A stretch of 64,000 nucleotides of DNA, from the NCBI GenBank assembly GCA_964391865.1, contig CAYMNQ010000004.1:1-64000 (forward strand), given 5' to 3'. The notes beneath the pieces were generated by a model, which saw nothing but the letters and a program-made list of their open reading frames with translations, had not been told where the DNA came from and did not search any database. Both the position numbers and the translations under genes were made by a program. The stretch comes from DASZQL01 sp964391865. GTDB taxonomy: Bacteria; Planctomycetota; Phycisphaerae; Phycisphaerales; UBA1924. Positions 34,349 through 42,086 of the stretch are shown piece by piece. Numbering within the stretch: the stretch's first letter is position 1; every line of letters starts with the position of its first letter.

Positions 34349-35641
34349 ATGCCGAACTCTGACGATTCCCAACTATTCTCTCCTCCTCTGAATGAGCGCG
34401 ACCGCCTGTCGGTGGACGCGCTGGCCGACGCGGGCTTTGACGTGGCCCGCGTCGGCGGCCCCCGGAACCCGGCGGCCACGCTGCTGGGTTTGCTTGATCG
34501 AACTGGCGGGGCAGTGGTGGGTGGTTCCCGGGGGTCCGGGGGGCCGGCTCTCTTGACTTCCTCCCAAGAGGCCGACCGCCGGGCCGCCGGCACACTGATC
34601 GATGTGACCATCGCCCGAGTGATGCGCGATCGCTCGTCGCGGGCGGTCGCGGGCAAGCTGGGCGATGAGCCGCTCGGGGCGACTCTGTCGGCGGCGGACG
34701 CCGGGGCGATTGATGAACTGATCGAGAGCGGGTGGAGCGCCTCCCCCGCCGCCGCGGACGCGCGGGGTGTTCGGGCGGCGTCGCTGCTTGCGCTGATCGG
34801 GGCGGCGCCTTCGCAGGACGTTTCCGTGTCGCTGATCGATGCGACGCTCGAACGTGTGCAGCGCTCGGTGGACCGCGATCACAACACGATGAAGCTCTCG
34901 CCGGTCGAGCCCCGGTTCGGCGAATCGCGCGGGTTCAGCTTCCGGCTCGCCGACCTTGGCGCGATTGCCGCGATGCTGGTGCTTGGCGTGATCGTGCTGT
35001 CGCCCATGCTGGCTGGCGTGCGCGAGCGGTCGCGCGAACTGGCGTGCATGGGCAATCTGCAACGGGCCGGCGGGGGCTTTGATCAGTACGCGCGCGATCA
35101 CGACGGGCGGCTGCCCGCCGCCGCGCAGGCATCGCTGTTCGACGGCTCGTGGTGGGATGTCGGGCAGGAGCGGCGCTCGCACTCGGCGAATCTCTTCGAA
35201 CTCGCGCGCCGGCAATACACCACGCTGACCGATCTCTCATGCGCCGGCAATCGGCACGCTGTCACCGGGCAGGTCACCGATCCCGGGCAGCGCGACTGGC
35301 GTCAGCCGGAGGATGTGTCGTACAGCTATCAGTTATTCCAAGGTCAGCCGCCGCGGCTGATGACGCAGGCGCGGATGGTGGTGCTGACGGACCGCTCGCC
35401 GGTGGTGGAGCGCTCGCGCCGGGGGGAGAACCCGGACCCCGTGGCCCCCTCGGGGAATCACGACGGTCGCGGGCAGAACGTGCTGCTGAACGACGGCGCG
35501 GTGATGTTCCTGTTCACGCCCTTCCTGCCGGGGACGAAGGACAACATCTGGCTGCCGCGGCAGCTCAACGATGAACTTCGCCCGAAGCTGGATGGCAAAG
35601 AAGCCCCGGCGGACGAGCAAGATGTGTTTGTCGGGCCGTAA
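34349..35641 (+). CDS. Putative anti-sigma factor: duplicated cytoplasmic segment, membrane helix and pseudopilin-like exterior
   Basis: 430 residues. The first 190 contain two related segments: LNERDRLSVDALADAGFDVA up to LIDVTIARVMRDR, and LSAADAGAIDELIESGWSAS up to LIDATLERVQRS. They look like an internal duplication. Then comes LADLGAIAAMLVLGVIVLSP, one membrane helix at about 207-228, followed by ACMGNLQRAGGGFDQYARDH and DGRLP. That exterior, with NVLLNDGAVMF near the C-terminus, resembles the globular part of type II pseudopilins (DG-type), but the FTLIE processing site is missing. It follows the sigma factor gene, so it is best read as the sensor and inhibitor of the sigma factor. I know of planctomycetal proteins with such N-terminal segments; the pilin-like exterior is my reading. 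Confidence 0.62.
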   Translation: MPNSDDSQLFSPPLNERDRLSVDALADAGFDVARVGGPRNPAATLLGLLDRTGGAVVGGSRGSGGPALLTSSQEADRRAAGTLIDVTIARVMRDRSSRAVAGKLGDEPLGATLSAADAGAIDELIESGWSASPAAADARGVRAASLLALIGAAPSQDVSVSLIDATLERVQRSVDRDHNTMKLSPVEPRFGESRGFSFRLADLGAIAAMLVLGVIVLSPMLAGVRERSRELACMGNLQRAGGGFDQYARDHDGRLPAAAQASLFDGSWWDVGQERRSHSANLFELARRQYTTLTDLSCAGNRHAVTGQVTDPGQRDWRQPEDVSYSYQLFQGQPPRLMTQARMVVLTDRSPVVERSRRGENPDPVAPSGNHDGRGQNVLLNDGAVMFLFTPFLPGTKDNIWLPRQLNDELRPKLDGKEAPADEQDVFVGP

Positions 35642-35757
35642 TCCCTTTCAAAGTCCAAACGAAACGAGCCGGCGGCGGGTGATTTGAAGGTCTGCGGGTT
35701 TTCCGGTACCCTGCTCGGCTCGCTTTTCCGCGGCCAGTGCCGCCGTGAGTGTCAACC

Positions 35758-36060
35758 ATGCCCAAGAACAAACCGCACAAAGGCCTCCTCAAGCGCGTCC
35801 GCATCACGAAGTCGGGCCTGGTCCGTCACGCAAAGGCGGGTTTCCGGCACCTTCGTCAGGGGAAGCGCAGCAAGCGTCTCCGCCGGCTGAGCCGCGGGTC
35901 GTTCATTTCGACCGCTGAGACCAAGCGTTTCTCGAAGATGCTCTACCGGCGTCTTCGGGGGCGCGAGCAGCCCCGGACGGCGATCAAGCGGAGCCCGACG
36001 CCGGCGCAGCGCGCCGCGAAGCGGGCCGCCGCCAAGGCCGCCGCCAAGTCGGCTTCGTAA
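35758..36060 (+). CDS. rpmI: Ribosomal protein L35 (bL35)
   Basis: 100 residues from ATG 35758. Opens MPKNKPHKGLLKRVRITKSG, then GFRHLRQGKRSKRLRRLSR. This is the normal basic L35 sequence, followed by a Lys/Ala-rich tail of about 20 residues longer than usual. It is part of the 50S subunit and starts the rpmI-rplT operon. No infC lies upstream; the usual infC-rpmI-rplT order is broken here. Confidence 0.93.
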   Translation: MPKNKPHKGLLKRVRITKSGLVRHAKAGFRHLRQGKRSKRLRRLSRGSFISTAETKRFSKMLYRRLRGREQPRTAIKRSPTPAQRAAKRAAAKAAAKSAS

Positions 36061-36192
36061 AGAGCTGTTGAGTCGTTTTCACTCGGCCGCGGCGTGATCT
36101 GCCGCGTGAGCCGTGTTCGCACCGCCCGCCGGGAATGCAAGCCGGGTTGATCGAAAACCCGCCCCGCCGAGCCTTGTTCAGGAGTTCGGATC

Positions 36193-36567
36193 ATGCCTCG
36201 CGCCAAGAAGAGCACAGCCCGCCGTCAGAAGCACAAGCGCATCCTGCGCCGGGCCCGCGGGTACTACGGCGCCCGCTCACGGAACATCTCGGTTGCCAAG
36301 CCCGCGCTGATGAAGGCGGGGATGTACGCGTGGCGTGACCGCCGGGCGCGCAAGCGCGACATGCGCCGGTTGTGGATCACGCGTATCACCGCCGCCTGCC
36401 GCATGCGCGGCACGCGGTACTCGCTGTTCATCAACGGCTTGAAGTTCGCGGGCATCCTGCTGAACCGCAAGATGCTGAGCCAGGTGGCGATCGAGGACCC
36501 CGCCACCTTCGACAAGCTCGTTGACCTGGCGAAGAAGGCATCGACCGCCACGCCCGCGAAGGCGTGA
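36193..36567 (+). CDS. rplT: Ribosomal protein L20 (bL20)
   Basis: 124 residues. Opens MPRAKKSTARRQKHKRILRR, continues ARGYYGARSRNISVAKPAL and WITRITAACRMRGTRYSLFI. These are the standard L20 landmarks. L20 binds 23S rRNA early in assembly and often represses its own operon. It lies 132 bases after rpmI and is followed by a clear terminator. Lengths and order are normal. Confidence 0.96.
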   Translation: MPRAKKSTARRQKHKRILRRARGYYGARSRNISVAKPALMKAGMYAWRDRRARKRDMRRLWITRITAACRMRGTRYSLFINGLKFAGILLNRKMLSQVAIEDPATFDKLVDLAKKASTATPAKA

Positions 36568-36608
36568 CTCCGCGGTTTCACTCGGACCGAATCCACGATT
36601 CACTCAAG

Positions 36609-36630
36609 CCCCGCGACACGCGGGGTTTTT
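36609..36630 (+). terminator. Rho-independent terminator after rplT
   Basis: CCCCGCG at 36609-36615, loop ACA, CGCGGGG at 36619-36625, then five T. It ends the rpmI-rplT transcript just before a converging glycosyltransferase gene. Confidence 0.9.
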
Positions 36631-36641
36631 CGTTGCTGTGC

Positions 36642-37802
36642 TCACGACGTTGGCATCGGGATCGGCGGCGGGACACCCTTGTGACGGAGCGCCGAGTAGG
36701 CGTCGATGGCGGCGGCGATCTGGCGGTGCGCGAGCCGGTGATCGTTGATCCACGCGCGGGCGCTCGCGCCGAGGGCGGCGGGGGCACCGGGCGTTTCGAG
36801 CAGCTTCCTGAGCGCGGCGGTCCACGATTCCGTCGCGCCATTCGGCACCGCGATCGCCGTCTTGCCGTCGATGATCGCTGAATTCATCGGGTCGGCCCGC
36901 GCGACGATTGGCGTGCCGTGCGCCATCGCTTCGAGGAGCAACGTGCGGTGTTCTCCCGCCGCGGCGGGGTTGATGAGCAGGTGCGTCTGCAGCACGAGCG
37001 AGCGGCGGCCTTCCATGTCGGGGATGGTCGAGAGCCGGTCGAGCAATCCGAGCGACTCGGCGTGACGCCAGAGTTCGGGCGCGGCTTCGGTGGTCCCCGC
37101 GTCGAGGAATACGAGCGCCTCGGCGCCCCCGTCGCCCGGCGCTCGGGTGACCTGCGATAGCGCGGTGAGGAGGTTGCGGCAGGAGGCGAGATCGCCGGCG
37201 GACGACATGACGCTGACGGCGATCGGGCCGCCGATGGGCCATTCGGCGCGCTCGCCATCGGGGAGGTGAACGCCCCAGCGCGCATCGCGGCAGCCCCAAT
37301 ACCGCGCGACGCGCGATGCTTCACTGCACATCGCCTGATCGGGCGTGAGCCATAGCGCGCGAGCAGCAAATCCGCCCCGGCGGCGGGCGCGGCGCTCCGT
37401 GTCGGCGATGCGGCGCATCGCGGCGCGCGACCAGCACTCGAACGCGAGATCCGCGCCGGTGAGGTCGGCGAGTTCGAGGGCGTCGCTCCACAGCGACTCG
37501 CCCCAGACGTGGATTACGTCGATCAGGCGCCCGTCCTCGCTGGGGGTTTCGAGCGCGTCCTGCGACGACAGCGAGCGCTGCAGGATGCGCGCGAGCGACT
37601 GCCCGGCGAAGGGGATGGGCGAGCGCTCGTAGCGCACCAGCGCGTCCAGCCCCGTCGGGAGTTCGTCCTCGACGCGGCGCGTCTCAACGGGGGCGGCGCG
37701 CACGACGTGCAGCCCCTCCGCGATCAGCCCGATCTCCAATCGGCGGAGCATCGACGGCTCGCGCTCGGCGAATGATCGATCGGCGAGGAAGAGCACACGC
37801 AT
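36642..37802 (-). CDS. Glycosyltransferase family 4-like protein
   Basis: 386 residues. Opens MRVLFLADRSFAEREPSMLR, with the Gly-poor first strand and the REPSMLRRLEIGL region expected in GT-B enzymes. The second half has IAVSVMSSAGDLASCRNLL, then HLLINPAAAGEHRTLLLEAM followed by AHGTPIVARADPMNSAIIDG. The glutamate-rich nucleotide-sugar site of GT4 enzymes corresponds to LLLEAMAHGTPIVA. The acceptor is unknown. It has no membrane segment. The gene converges with rpmI-rplT. Confidence 0.78.
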   Translation of the reverse strand: MRVLFLADRSFAEREPSMLRRLEIGLIAEGLHVVRAAPVETRRVEDELPTGLDALVRYERSPIPFAGQSLARILQRSLSSQDALETPSEDGRLIDVIHVWGESLWSDALELADLTGADLAFECWSRAAMRRIADTERRARRRGGFAARALWLTPDQAMCSEASRVARYWGCRDARWGVHLPDGERAEWPIGGPIAVSVMSSAGDLASCRNLLTALSQVTRAPGDGGAEALVFLDAGTTEAAPELWRHAESLGLLDRLSTIPDMEGRRSLVLQTHLLINPAAAGEHRTLLLEAMAHGTPIVARADPMNSAIIDGKTAIAVPNGATESWTAALRKLLETPGAPAALGASARAWINDHRLAHRQIAAAIDAYSALRHKGVPPPIPMPTS

Positions 37803-37902
37803 ATGCGCAAGAGTATCGGGCCGTCCGGCCGCGTGCCCCAGAAGCTGGCCCGCACGAATGCGAAGAATCGTGCCAATCCGAGTGCCTCGTCCGGGGTTTT
37901 TC

Positions 37903-37930
37903 TTGAATGCGCGATGGGTCCGGTTAGAGT
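37903..37930 (+). promoter_or_regulatory. Possible sigma-70 promoter of the Cys-rich dockerin-type gene
   Basis: TTGAAT at 37903-37908 and TAGAGT at 37925-37930, 16 bases apart, 79 bases before the start codon at 38009. It is only a loose match to the consensus. Confidence 0.3.
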
Positions 37931-38008
37931 GGACTCAGAGGATCGGTCCGCAGAACGGGCGAGGAGATGCCCGGGCGAAAACGGACTGACCACGGAGAGA
38001 GACTCGCC

Positions 38009-39349
38009 ATGATGACTTTCGGCTTCGTTCGGCGCGCGGTTGCGACGGTTCTTACGGTGTGCGGCATGCTCTCCGCGGGTGCGCACGGCGCGGAGGTGAC
38101 GGTGCAGAACGACAGCCTCGCGCCGGGCGGCACGGGCACGATCCAGGCGGGCTTCGCCGAGGGCGAGCGGGCGGCGGCGTGGCTCACTTCGCCCTGCAAC
38201 GGCAACATTGTCGCGGTGCAAGTCTTCTGGCGTTCACTCTTCGGCGGCGAGGTGCCCATGCTGGGCGACGTCATCGAGATCTACGGCAACGGCACGTTCC
38301 CGACGCCCGGCGCGCTGCTGGGGAACAACGGTGATCCGCTGACGCCGGCGCAGCTCTTCGGCCCGGTGATGACGGACGGCGTGATCAACGAGTTCCGCTC
38401 CCTCGACGAGCAGATGGCGATCCCGCTGCGCGTGCCGGTTGTCGCCGGGCAGCGCTTCGTAGTGTCGTTTCAGTTCTTCGATCCCGTGGGCCCGCTCGGC
38501 CCGAGCGTGGTGACCGACAGCGGCTGCCAAGGGCAGAGGAATTCGATCTTCGCGCTCCCCGGCGGGTGGCTGAATTCGTGCTCGCTCGGCCTGTCGGGCG
38601 ATTTCGTCATCCGCGCGGTGATCGACTGCGAAGAGCCACGTGGAGCGTGCTGCCTGCCCAACGGCTCATGCACAAACAATGTGACGCAGACCGCCTGTCA
38701 GCAGCAGGGCGGCATCTACCGCGGCAATGGCACGATGTGTGCGACGCAGGTGTGCCCCGAGTTTCCCCGCGCGTGCTGCTTCGCGAGCGGCGGCGGGACG
38801 TGCCAGAACCTCACGCCGTCCACGTGCGTCGGCTTCGGCGGCGTGCCCGGCCCGGCGGGTTCTACCTGCGCCACGTTTGTCTGCTTCCCGATGGGCGCGT
38901 GCTGTCTGCCCGATGGCTCGTGCCTCGGGCCGGTCAGCCCCGCGCAGTGCGATTCGTTCGAAGGCACGTTCCAAGGAAACATGACGACCTGCGGCGGGAC
39001 GAACTGCCCGCAGCCCATCGGTGCGTGCTGCTCGGCCACCGGGTTCTGTGCGGAACTCAGCGCCATCGCGTGCAACGGCATCCCTGGCGCGACGTGGCAA
39101 GGCCCCGGCACCACCTGCGCGGACCTGAACATGAACGGGCAAGCCGACGCGTGCGAGACACAAGCCCCGTGCCCGGGTGACGCGAACGGCGACCGCACGG
39201 TCGGACTGGCTGACATCGCGGTGATCACTCAGAACTGGGCGCAGACCGTGCCGCCCGCGCCGGCTGGCGCTGATCAGGACGGGAACGGCTCCGTCGGGCT
39301 TGGTGATATCGCGGTGGTGACGAGCCACTGGGGCGTGGTCTGTCCGTAA
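38009..39349 (+). CDS. Secreted Cys-rich repeat protein with dockerin-like C-terminus
   Basis: 446 residues from ATG 38009, with GGAGAG upstream (a second ATG follows directly). Signal peptide residues about 1-27, ending SAGAHG. The first 195 residues are a beta-rich domain. Then come four Cys-rich repeats of about 40 residues with the pattern GACCxxxGxC, C, GxxxGxxTxC and xxCP, for example GACCLPNGSC and GACCLPDGSC. The C-terminus has the dockerin-like pair PGDANGDRTVGLADIAVIT and QDGNGSVGLGDIAVVTSHW and ends VCP. The disulfide-rich repeats suggest a stable surface protein. No enzyme motif was seen. Confidence 0.82.
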   Translation: MMTFGFVRRAVATVLTVCGMLSAGAHGAEVTVQNDSLAPGGTGTIQAGFAEGERAAAWLTSPCNGNIVAVQVFWRSLFGGEVPMLGDVIEIYGNGTFPTPGALLGNNGDPLTPAQLFGPVMTDGVINEFRSLDEQMAIPLRVPVVAGQRFVVSFQFFDPVGPLGPSVVTDSGCQGQRNSIFALPGGWLNSCSLGLSGDFVIRAVIDCEEPRGACCLPNGSCTNNVTQTACQQQGGIYRGNGTMCATQVCPEFPRACCFASGGGTCQNLTPSTCVGFGGVPGPAGSTCATFVCFPMGACCLPDGSCLGPVSPAQCDSFEGTFQGNMTTCGGTNCPQPIGACCSATGFCAELSAIACNGIPGATWQGPGTTCADLNMNGQADACETQAPCPGDANGDRTVGLADIAVITQNWAQTVPPAPAGADQDGNGSVGLGDIAVVTSHWGVVCP

Positions 39350-39373
39350 ACCGAGCGGTGCTACAATCGAAGT

Positions 39374-40363
39374 GTGAGTTCCACCGCCGCCTTCAGCGCT
39401 CTGTCGTCGTCGTCCGCCCAGAGTTCGCGCGATCAACAGCGCCTGTCGCAGCGGCATGTGCTGGGGATCGACCAGCTCACGCCCGATGACATCCGGCTGA
39501 TCCTCGACCGGGCGGAGGAGATCAAGCAGTCGAGCGATGCCAAGCGCGACCAGTCGGCGACGCTCTCCGGCCGGACGCTGGTCAACCTGTTCTTTGAGAA
39601 CTCGACGCGCACGCGCGTGTCGTTCGAACTGGCCGCCAAGCGGCTGGGCTGCGACGTGGTGAATTTCGACGTGGCGAATTCGAGCTTCGCGAAGGGCGAA
39701 TCGTTGCTCGACACGCTGCAGACGATCCAGGCGATGGGCGCGCACTTCGTGGTGATGCGCCACAGCCGCGCCGGCGCGCCGCACTTCCTCGCGCGATATG
39801 TCTCGCAGGCGTCGGTGATCAACGCGGGCGACGGGGCGCACGAGCACCCGACGCAGGCGCTGCTCGATCTCTTCACCATGCGCGAGGCGCTGGGGCGGAT
39901 CGAGGGTCTGCGCGTCGCGATCGTGGGCGACTGCCTGCACTCGCGCGTGACGCGCTCGAACATCAAGGCGCTGACGAAGCTCGGCGCGAAGATCGTGCTG
40001 GTGGGGCCCACGCCGCTGGTGCCGGATGAGCTTGAAATCCTCGGCGTCGAGGTAAGGCACGAACTGAAGCAGGGCATCGAGGGCGCGGATGTGGTGTACC
40101 TGCTGCGCATCCAGCTCGAGCGACAGCGCAAGGGGCTCTTCCCATCGCTGAAGGAGTACCGCTCTCGCTTCGGGCTCGACGCGGCGGCCCTCGCGTGGGC
40201 GAAGCCCGATGCGCTCATCATGCACCCGGGGCCGGTCAACCGCGGCGTGGAACTCACCGACGAGATCCTCGAATCGCCCCGCTGCAAGATCACCACGCAG
40301 GTGACCACCGGCGTCTTCATCCGCATGGCGGTGCTCACGCTGCTCGACGGTTCGGCGTGCTGA
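39374..40363 (+). CDS. pyrB: Aspartate carbamoyltransferase, catalytic subunit
   Basis: 329 residues, starting with GTG at 39374. Carbamoyl-phosphate site in FFENSTRTRVSFE (residues about 74-86) and the second loop with SSFAKGESLLDTL. The family landmark HPTQALLDLFT lies near residue 160. It makes carbamoyl-aspartate from carbamoyl phosphate and aspartate, the second step of pyrimidine synthesis, in the cytoplasm. No regulatory pyrI or dihydroorotase gene adjoins it. Gene order pyrB-gmk-trpD on the same strand, with short gaps, suggests a mixed operon. Confidence 0.95.
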   Translation: MSSTAAFSALSSSSAQSSRDQQRLSQRHVLGIDQLTPDDIRLILDRAEEIKQSSDAKRDQSATLSGRTLVNLFFENSTRTRVSFELAAKRLGCDVVNFDVANSSFAKGESLLDTLQTIQAMGAHFVVMRHSRAGAPHFLARYVSQASVINAGDGAHEHPTQALLDLFTMREALGRIEGLRVAIVGDCLHSRVTRSNIKALTKLGAKIVLVGPTPLVPDELEILGVEVRHELKQGIEGADVVYLLRIQLERQRKGLFPSLKEYRSRFGLDAAALAWAKPDALIMHPGPVNRGVELTDEILESPRCKITTQVTTGVFIRMAVLTLLDGSAC

Positions 40364-40395
40364 TCGCCGCGTGGAATTCCCGGTACATTGCCCCG

Positions 40396-41031
40396 ATGCC
40401 GAGCGAGCCGAGCCATCGACTGGCCACCGACACCGACAACGGGATGCTGCTGATCATCAGCGGCCCGTCGGGCGTGGGGAAGACGACCATCACGCGCGCG
40501 ATCGAACGCAGCATCCCCGACTCCGTGTTTAGCGTGTCGTACACCACGCGCCCACCGACGGGCGTGGATGTCGAGGGCGTCGATTATCACTTCGTCACGA
40601 GCGAGGAATTTGATCGGCGTGCGGCGGCGGGCGAGTTCATCGAGACGGCGGTTTTCGCGGGGAACAAGTACGGAACGCCGCTTGGGCCGATCACCGCGCA
40701 GGTCAGCCGCGGGCGCTTGATGATCCTCGAGATCGACGTCGAGGGCGCCAAGCAAGTGAAAGCAAAGCTGCCCGACGCGTTCGGGCTGTTCATCCTGCCG
40801 CCCAGCGAGGACGTGCTGCTCGGGCGCTTGCGCGACCGCAAGCGCGAGCCTGAGGACGTGATCCAGCGCCGCTTCCGCTCCGCGCAGCAGGAGATCGCGG
40901 AAGCCCGTCGCTGCGGCGCGTACGACCACTTCATCATCAACGACGACCTGCAGCGCGCGATCGGCGAGGCGCTGCGCCTCGTCAACGAACGCCGCGTGGC
41001 GACGGCGGCGGCGCGTCGTTCCAAGCGGTAA
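40396..41031 (+). CDS. gmk: Guanylate kinase
   Basis: 211 residues from ATG 40396. P-loop GPSGVGKTT at residues 23-31, then SVSYTTRPP and GVDYHFVTSEEF, the GMP-binding segment, and FIETAVFAGNKYGTP. The C-terminus has DRKREPEDVIQRRF and DHFIINDDL, both standard. It phosphorylates GMP to GDP with ATP. There is a short N-terminal extension of about 15 residues. It lies 32 bases after pyrB and five before trpD. Confidence 0.95.
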   Translation: MPSEPSHRLATDTDNGMLLIISGPSGVGKTTITRAIERSIPDSVFSVSYTTRPPTGVDVEGVDYHFVTSEEFDRRAAAGEFIETAVFAGNKYGTPLGPITAQVSRGRLMILEIDVEGAKQVKAKLPDAFGLFILPPSEDVLLGRLRDRKREPEDVIQRRFRSAQQEIAEARRCGAYDHFIINDDLQRAIGEALRLVNERRVATAAARRSKR

Positions 41032-41036
41032 TCCCC

Positions 41037-42086
41037 ATGCAGGACGTCCTCCACACCCTGCTCGACGGGCGCTCGCTCAGCGAGAACGAAGCGGAGCGCG
41101 CCTTCACCATGATCCTCACCGGGCAGGCGAACGAGTCGCAGGTCGGCGCGATGCTGGCGCTGCTGGCTCGGAAGGGACCCTCGCTCGACGAGATCGTGGG
41201 CGGCGCCCGCGCGATGCGCGCGCATGCGACGCCCGTGCCGATCGATGGCCCGGACGCGCCGCTCATCCGCGAGCGCCTGATCGACACCTGCGGCACGGGC
41301 GGCGCGCCGAAGACGTTCAACATCTCGACGGCAGCGGCGATCGTCGCCGCCGCCGCGCGCGGGGCGAAGGGCGAGCGCGTCTACGTCGCGAAGCACGGCG
41401 GGCGCTCGCGCTCAGGGCGCGGCAGCGCCGAAGTGCTCCAGTCGCTGGGCGTGAATGTCGACGCCCCGCCGAGCGTGCAGGCGGCGTGCCTGCGTGAGAC
41501 AGGCGTGTGTTTCAGCTTCGCGATCCACCATCACCCGGCGATGAGGTTCGCCGCCGGGCCGCGGAAGAGCCTGGGGTTCCCGACGATTTTCAACCTGCTA
41601 GGCCCGCTGACGAACCCCGCCGGCGCGATGCGTCAGGTGATGGGCGTGTACGACGCGAAGTTCGTGCCGCTGGTGGCGGAGGCGCTGGCGCGGCTCGGGG
41701 CGCGCGACGCGATGGTTGTCCACGGGCTGGACGGGATGGATGAGATCACCACGACCGCGGGCAGCGTGATTGCACGTGTCGGACCCGCTGGCGCGGCGAC
41801 GCAGACGTTCGACGCGGCGGCGCTCGGCGTGCCCCGTGCGCGGATCGAACAACTGACGGCGGACTCGCTCGACCGGGCCGCCGAGTTCATCCGGCGCGTG
41901 CTGGCGGGCGAGCCGGGTCCGGCGCGTGAGATCGTGGAAGTGAATGCGGCGGCGGCGCTGATGGTTGGCGGGTCGGCGGGCGAGTGGCACGGGGCGCTCG
42001 ACTTGGCACGATGCGCGGTCGATTCCGGCGCCGCGGGGCGGACGCTGGAGGCCCTGGCGCGGCACTCGCACGAAGGAGGAACCTAG
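41037..42086 (+). CDS. trpD: Anthranilate phosphoribosyltransferase
   Basis: 349 residues. Opens MQDVLHTLLDGRSLSENEAE. The diphosphate site is DTCGTGGAPKTFNIST (residues about 82-97), followed by AKHGGRSRSGRGSAEVL and FAIHHHPAMRFAAGPRKSLG, all standard. It transfers the phosphoribosyl group of PRPP to anthranilate in tryptophan synthesis. No other trp genes are present. The stop codon TAG overlaps by one base the GTG start of the next gene (TAGTG), so the downstream protein is translationally coupled. Confidence 0.96.
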   Translation: MQDVLHTLLDGRSLSENEAERAFTMILTGQANESQVGAMLALLARKGPSLDEIVGGARAMRAHATPVPIDGPDAPLIRERLIDTCGTGGAPKTFNISTAAAIVAAAARGAKGERVYVAKHGGRSRSGRGSAEVLQSLGVNVDAPPSVQAACLRETGVCFSFAIHHHPAMRFAAGPRKSLGFPTIFNLLGPLTNPAGAMRQVMGVYDAKFVPLVAEALARLGARDAMVVHGLDGMDEITTTAGSVIARVGPAGAATQTFDAAALGVPRARIEQLTADSLDRAAEFIRRVLAGEPGPAREIVEVNAAAALMVGGSAGEWHGALDLARCAVDSGAAGRTLEALARHSHEGGT

